Below are positions 16,211-19,663 of a stretch of DNA of 19,663 nt, piece by piece. The translations under genes were made by a program, and so were the position numbers. A model generated the notes under the pieces. The model was not told the origin of the DNA and made no database searches. It saw only the letters and a list, made by a program, of their open reading frames with translations. Every line of letters starts with the position of its first letter. The first letter of the stretch is position 1. Source of the stretch: Akkermansiaceae bacterium UBA1518 (lineage in GTDB: Bacteria > Verrucomicrobiota > Verrucomicrobiia > Verrucomicrobiales > Akkermansiaceae); assembly GCA_002323895.1 (NCBI GenBank), contig DCQM01000104.1:12231-31893 (forward strand), written 5' to 3'.

Positions 16211-18837
16211 GGCTTTGTAATTTGAGTGATAAGAGGATGGACTGCAATGTTTTTGATGACATCACGCATCCGGTAGCCACCAGCTCGACTTGCATCGGCA
16301 ATTTCACCTGTCGCAATGCGATCTGCCAAGGTGAGCTCACGCCCAAGGGCATATGACAGGAGGTGCCCGATGAAGGCCTTCGCGAAAAGATCCTCCTCAG
16401 CTAAAATAGCATCTTTAAAACCTACGATATCCGTGAACTCGTGTTTCCCAAAAAGCTTTCCACTCGCATCTACTTTCAATCCGGTACGGTAATGATCCCG
16501 CCAGCGGCCTAGTAAGTCATAGTTTTCTAAGGCAAAGCCAAAGGGATCAATCTTTACATGACAGCTCGCACACTGAGCATCGCTGCTGTGTTGGTTGAGT
16601 TTTTGCCGAACCGTCAGACCCTCCTTTTGAAGCGTTTTATCATCCGCTCGCAGGTCAGGAATGTCATCGGGCGGAGGCTCAGGCGGGTCATTAAAAATGA
16701 CAGATGAAACCCATGAGCCACGCGTGATCGGGAGTGATCGGAACGGACTGGAGGTCATTACCATTACAGCTCCTGTCGTCATGACACCACCATTTCTTCG
16801 GTCCGTGACAGGTATTCGCGTGTATTCGATATCACGCAGATTTACGTTGATTGAATAAGTTGCGGCCCTGCCCTGATACCATTCGCTCAGTAAGTGGCTC
16901 CGGTAAGTAAAGTCTGAATCAACCAGCTCAGAAATCGGTCTATTCTCGATAAAGACTGTCTCGAAATTCAAGAGCGGCTCCAGCATCATATGCATCCCAC
17001 GCTTGTAAGAAATCTTATCGTCACCTCCAAAGTAATAGTCACGGTGCGATTTAAAATCCGGCGAGGCCGAAACCAGATTATTCAGTTTCAACCACTGGGG
17101 AGCAAAACTATCACAGAAGTTCTTTACGCGATGGTGATTAAGCATGCGATCCACTTGTTTACTCAAGACCTCGGCGTTTTGAAGCTCTCCGTTAGCCGCC
17201 AACTCGAGTAATTCCTCGTCTGGGATGGAGCTCCACAAAAACATCGAAAGACGCGTCGCTAAATTGAATGAAGCCTGATTTGGTGACACATCATCTCGCT
17301 CGTTATGAACAAAGATAAATCGCGGAGAAGCTAAAGCCGCCGAGACCACATCCTTCATGCTGCGGGTGAAATCTCCGCTCTTTTCATACTGCTTGTCAAA
17401 GTACCTTGCATAGAGCTTCCCCGTCTTTTCATCGGCAGGTGAATGAAAAGCCTTCAAGAGGAATTTCTCGATCCGCTCATGTGCAATCTTCTCAACTGGT
17501 TGTTCAACCTTTGGCTTGGCCTCATCAGGCAAACTCCAGCTACCCATCAGCTCATCCCCGGCGATTCCTTTCTCGCCGGAGGCAATGCTCTGAATCTGAA
17601 GTCCATTCAATCCGGATCGGTAAAGGCGGACATCATTCAAATCACCATGAAAAAGCTCATCGCCATGGGCCCCAACCAACATCGGACCAGCGCTTTGGGT
17701 GCTAAGCTTGCCAGCCATCGGCTTACTCCCAACCTCCTTGCCATCTAGGTAGAGGCGAATCTTTTTACCATCGATAGTTCCCGCAACATGATGCCACTCC
17801 CCATCGCTAAGTATTTTGGGATCCACTGCAGCTCCAAATTCCTCATACTTTCCTGCAATCCCCGCACCCATCCAGAGCCCCCAGGTTTTCCCAGTCCGGC
17901 CAATCGCCAGCAATTGGCGTCGCCACGAATCCTCCCGCCGGACGATAGTCTGCCATTGATCAGACAAATTTGTGGGGCGGATCCAAGCGCTGACCGTCAG
18001 CCCGGTGCTGCCGGCCGCGACTGATCGATCCACTGAAATCGAAGCCCTTCGAGCTTTCGCTTTTGGGCTCAAGGGATCGTCAAACAAGTCATACCAAACC
18101 CCACAATTCTCATCGAAATTTTCGGCATGAACGATGGACCGGCTCAGCTCCAAAAACGACTCCATGAGAACTGGAGACAAACTCAAATGATCCCCACGAT
18201 TATTGAAGCCATTCTCCGCCGGAGGATCCTTGGGAAAGGCCATGACTCCAAGCAGGCGATTTTCCAGCAATTGCTGGAGCCCCATAATCCGATTCCCCAC
18301 TCTGACAACCTTGGGCATTTCCCCCGACTCGGGCCTGAAGTAATTACTATGATCCCGGATAATACGATCATTAATAGAATAGACCCATGACTCGAGGTCG
18401 AAGAGGTCCCGAACCGCGTTTCCATATTCAAAGCGATTCATGCGCCTCAGCCTCATCGGAACCAACGGCTGATCGTGTTTCGTAGAATTGGCAAATGCTT
18501 TTTTCAGTTCTGATATCAAAAGGTCTCGTTGATTCTGAGTAGGCTGAAGCTCCTCTTCCGGAGGCATTTCGTTTTTGTCGAGGACCTCGATCATTTCTTC
18601 AATCAATTCGGGATCCTCCTCAAGGTCCGCCCATGTTGCATACTTGGTCAGATCGACTTTCCCCTTGGTCTTTTCTCGACCGTGACACTCGTAGCAATGC
18701 TTTCCAAAGATCTGTTGCACCCCCTTTTGGAAATCGCGTATCTCCACAGAAGGTTTTTCAGCGTGAGCAAACGACGAGACAACGAAAGCTGCCGCAAACG
18801 CAAGCCTTGCTAAAAAACCACGAGCTAGTTTCACCAT
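16207..18837 (-). CDS. DUF1592/DUF1588/DUF1585 cytochrome protein with LamG insert
   Basis: I choose ATG 18837 (876 residues) because it begins a clean Sec leader (MVKLARGFLARLAFAAAFVV). An upstream GTG at 18915 would add 26 residues and bury that leader. Visible modules in order are a PSCyt-like haem c site CYECH (48-52), DUF1587 (about 125-190, RRMNRFEYGNAVRDLF), a LamG-like domain (about 270-425, GEWHHVAGT then LYLDGKEVG), DUF1595/DUF1592 (about 450-645, LATRLSMFLWSSIPDEELL), DUF1588 (about 675-775) containing a second CASCH (756-760) and VKIDPFGFALENYDLLG, and DUF1585 at the end (about 800-876). Two haem motifs and an exported location suggest redox work on a carbohydrate-like ligand, but no activity is established for the family. 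It is coupled to the DUF1552 gene. Confidence 0.92.
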   Translation of the reverse strand: MVKLARGFLARLAFAAAFVVSSFAHAEKPSVEIRDFQKGVQQIFGKHCYECHGREKTKGKVDLTKYATWADLEEDPELIEEMIEVLDKNEMPPEEELQPTQNQRDLLISELKKAFANSTKHDQPLVPMRLRRMNRFEYGNAVRDLFDLESWVYSINDRIIRDHSNYFRPESGEMPKVVRVGNRIMGLQQLLENRLLGVMAFPKDPPAENGFNNRGDHLSLSPVLMESFLELSRSIVHAENFDENCGVWYDLFDDPLSPKAKARRASISVDRSVAAGSTGLTVSAWIRPTNLSDQWQTIVRREDSWRRQLLAIGRTGKTWGLWMGAGIAGKYEEFGAAVDPKILSDGEWHHVAGTIDGKKIRLYLDGKEVGSKPMAGKLSTQSAGPMLVGAHGDELFHGDLNDVRLYRSGLNGLQIQSIASGEKGIAGDELMGSWSLPDEAKPKVEQPVEKIAHERIEKFLLKAFHSPADEKTGKLYARYFDKQYEKSGDFTRSMKDVVSAALASPRFIFVHNERDDVSPNQASFNLATRLSMFLWSSIPDEELLELAANGELQNAEVLSKQVDRMLNHHRVKNFCDSFAPQWLKLNNLVSASPDFKSHRDYYFGGDDKISYKRGMHMMLEPLLNFETVFIENRPISELVDSDFTYRSHLLSEWYQGRAATYSINVNLRDIEYTRIPVTDRRNGGVMTTGAVMVMTSSPFRSLPITRGSWVSSVIFNDPPEPPPDDIPDLRADDKTLQKEGLTVRQKLNQHSSDAQCASCHVKIDPFGFALENYDLLGRWRDHYRTGLKVDASGKLFGKHEFTDIVGFKDAILAEEDLFAKAFIGHLLSYALGRELTLADRIATGEIADASRAGGYRMRDVIKNIAVHPLITQITKP

Positions 18838-18907
18838 ATAAGAATAGGGACGCCTCTTCCCCGGGTCGAGGCAGAAAGATCGGTCGAAAAAGAAATCACG
18901 ATACGGA

Positions 18908-19663
18908 TTAGCCACCTTTCTTCTTCATGGCGTATGGTAACGAAAACTTGCTACTTGGGCGGGTGAGGAATTCATCAAGCACGGGCGAGTAAGTTTCCAC
19001 TTGGATCCGGTCCTCGCCGGGACGGAAAGTCAAGATGCGCAAGAAACCGCTCCCCGCTTTAATTCGCGGGAGATCAAAATACCAATAATCAGATTGGATC
19101 TGGTGGACAAGGTTTCCGTGCCGTCCCTCGCTGGTCAATCGGCTCTCTCCGGCATGTCCCGAAAGCACCAGAAAGATGTTGGAGTGCCGGCTGACGAACT
19201 TTTCCCAGATCGCTTTTCCTGAGTTGCCTTTGACCAGATATCCATCGGATTCCGAAAGCCGACCTTTCTTCGTAAGATACCCGTGGGTGACCACAATAAT
19301 CCGGTGGCCGGGATACCTCTCCACCACTTGGTTTGCCCAAGCTATCGCTTCGTCCCTCGGTTTGAACTCGAGGGTAATCACCAAAAAGTTCATCCCGCTT
19401 GCTTGGAAAAAGAGGTAATAGTTCTCAGTTTTCCCGGCCTCCCGAAAGTGCCCCTCTTTCTCAGATTCGAAGTATGCGTCATACAAAGGGTTCTTCGTGA
19501 AACGTGAAGGTGGAAAATAACGACTGAACTGGCTTACGCGAGATTGGCTCGTCTTGCGTAGCTGAGGTGAGTAACCCATGTCATGATTTCCAGAACAGAG
19601 AACGTAAGGAACATGGGACTCGATCGTCTTGAACGCGGCGTCCGCGATCTCCCATTCATCGTC
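18908..19663 (-). CDS. Calcineurin-like metallophosphatase, 5' truncated
   Basis: The frame is open to the window edge, so 251 C-terminal residues are present and the start is missing. Metallophosphatase motifs are GNHD at visible residues 25-28 (after YVLCS), VVTHGYL near 124-130, and LSGHAGESR near 167-175. The early D-x-H and GDxxx motifs that complete the dinuclear metal site must lie beyond the window. The last motif reads GHAG rather than the common GHxH, which may mean a variant metal site. Members hydrolyse phosphomonoesters, phosphodiesters or nucleotides, and the substrate here is unknown. It precedes the DUF1592 gene on the same strand with a gap of about 70 bases that holds no obvious terminator, so co-transcription is possible. 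An internal ATG at 19579 should not be taken as the start, because it lies after GNHD. Confidence 0.88.
   Translation of the reverse strand, partial: DDEWEIADAAFKTIESHVPYVLCSGNHDMGYSPQLRKTSQSRVSQFSRYFPPSRFTKNPLYDAYFESEKEGHFREAGKTENYYLFFQASGMNFLVITLEFKPRDEAIAWANQVVERYPGHRIIVVTHGYLTKKGRLSESDGYLVKGNSGKAIWEKFVSRHSNIFLVLSGHAGESRLTSEGRHGNLVHQIQSDYWYFDLPRIKAGSGFLRILTFRPGEDRIQVETYSPVLDEFLTRPSSKFSLPYAMKKKGG

Noticed and set aside
18838..18915. GTG start at 18915 for the DUF1592 protein
   Set aside because: It adds 26 residues in front of a complete Sec leader and overlaps the end of the metallophosphatase gene. It is possible but less likely than ATG 18837.
1..19663. Mobile element, prophage, CRISPR array, defence system or antibiotic-type gene cluster
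   Set aside because: No transposase, integrase, repeat array, Cas, nuclease-effector or biosynthetic enzyme is recognisable on either strand.

Overview
The window looks like chromosomal DNA of a PVC-superphylum bacterium. Verrucomicrobiota is my first choice and Planctomycetota the alternative. This rests on protein families almost confined to those phyla: a DUF1553/DUF1501 pair, a DUF1592/DUF1552 pair, the Pirellula/Verrucomicrobium-type membrane-bound dehydrogenase and haem-binding domains, plus many exported c-type cytochrome modules and Tat-type leaders. Base composition looks close to even and uniform. I see no rRNA, tRNA, insertion sequence, phage gene or CRISPR array. Almost all of the window is coding and no gap exceeds about 200 bases.

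Layout. (1) Positions 1-1966, plus strand: the 3' end of a DUF1553 protein, then a complete DUF1501 protein. (2) 2013-9672, minus strand: read in transcription order, two different SASA/GDSL-type carbohydrate esterases, then a 1852-residue protein joining a ceramidase-like hydrolase, two LamG domains, a beta-propeller dehydrogenase, HEAT-like helices and a terminal haem c domain. (3) A 121-bp divergent intergenic region at 9673-9793. (4) 9794-14896, plus strand: four genes joined by ATGA stop/start overlaps (DJ-1/PfpI protein, Tat-exported TIM-barrel isomerase-like protein, pentahaem cytochrome c, beta-propeller sugar-dehydrogenase-like protein). (5) 14933-19663, minus strand: a truncated calcineurin-like metallophosphatase, then a DUF1592-family cytochrome protein with a LamG insert, coupled by ATGA to a DUF1552 protein.

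How the genes may work together (inference). Nearly every product carries a Sec or Tat leader, so the locus appears to build a periplasmic or surface system. SASA esterases would deacetylate carbohydrates, LamG modules would bind glycans, propeller dehydrogenases would oxidise sugars or alcohols, and haem c domains would take the electrons. The DUF families are of unknown biochemical function but have the same extracytoplasmic, cytochrome-linked character. No glycoside hydrolase, sulfatase or transporter lies in the window, so the substrate cannot be named.

The most distinctive items are the hydrolase-LamG-dehydrogenase-haem polypeptide and the four-gene ATGA chain. In the latter, a pentahaem cytochrome and a propeller dehydrogenase are encoded as separate, coupled genes, together with a seemingly cytosolic PfpI protein.
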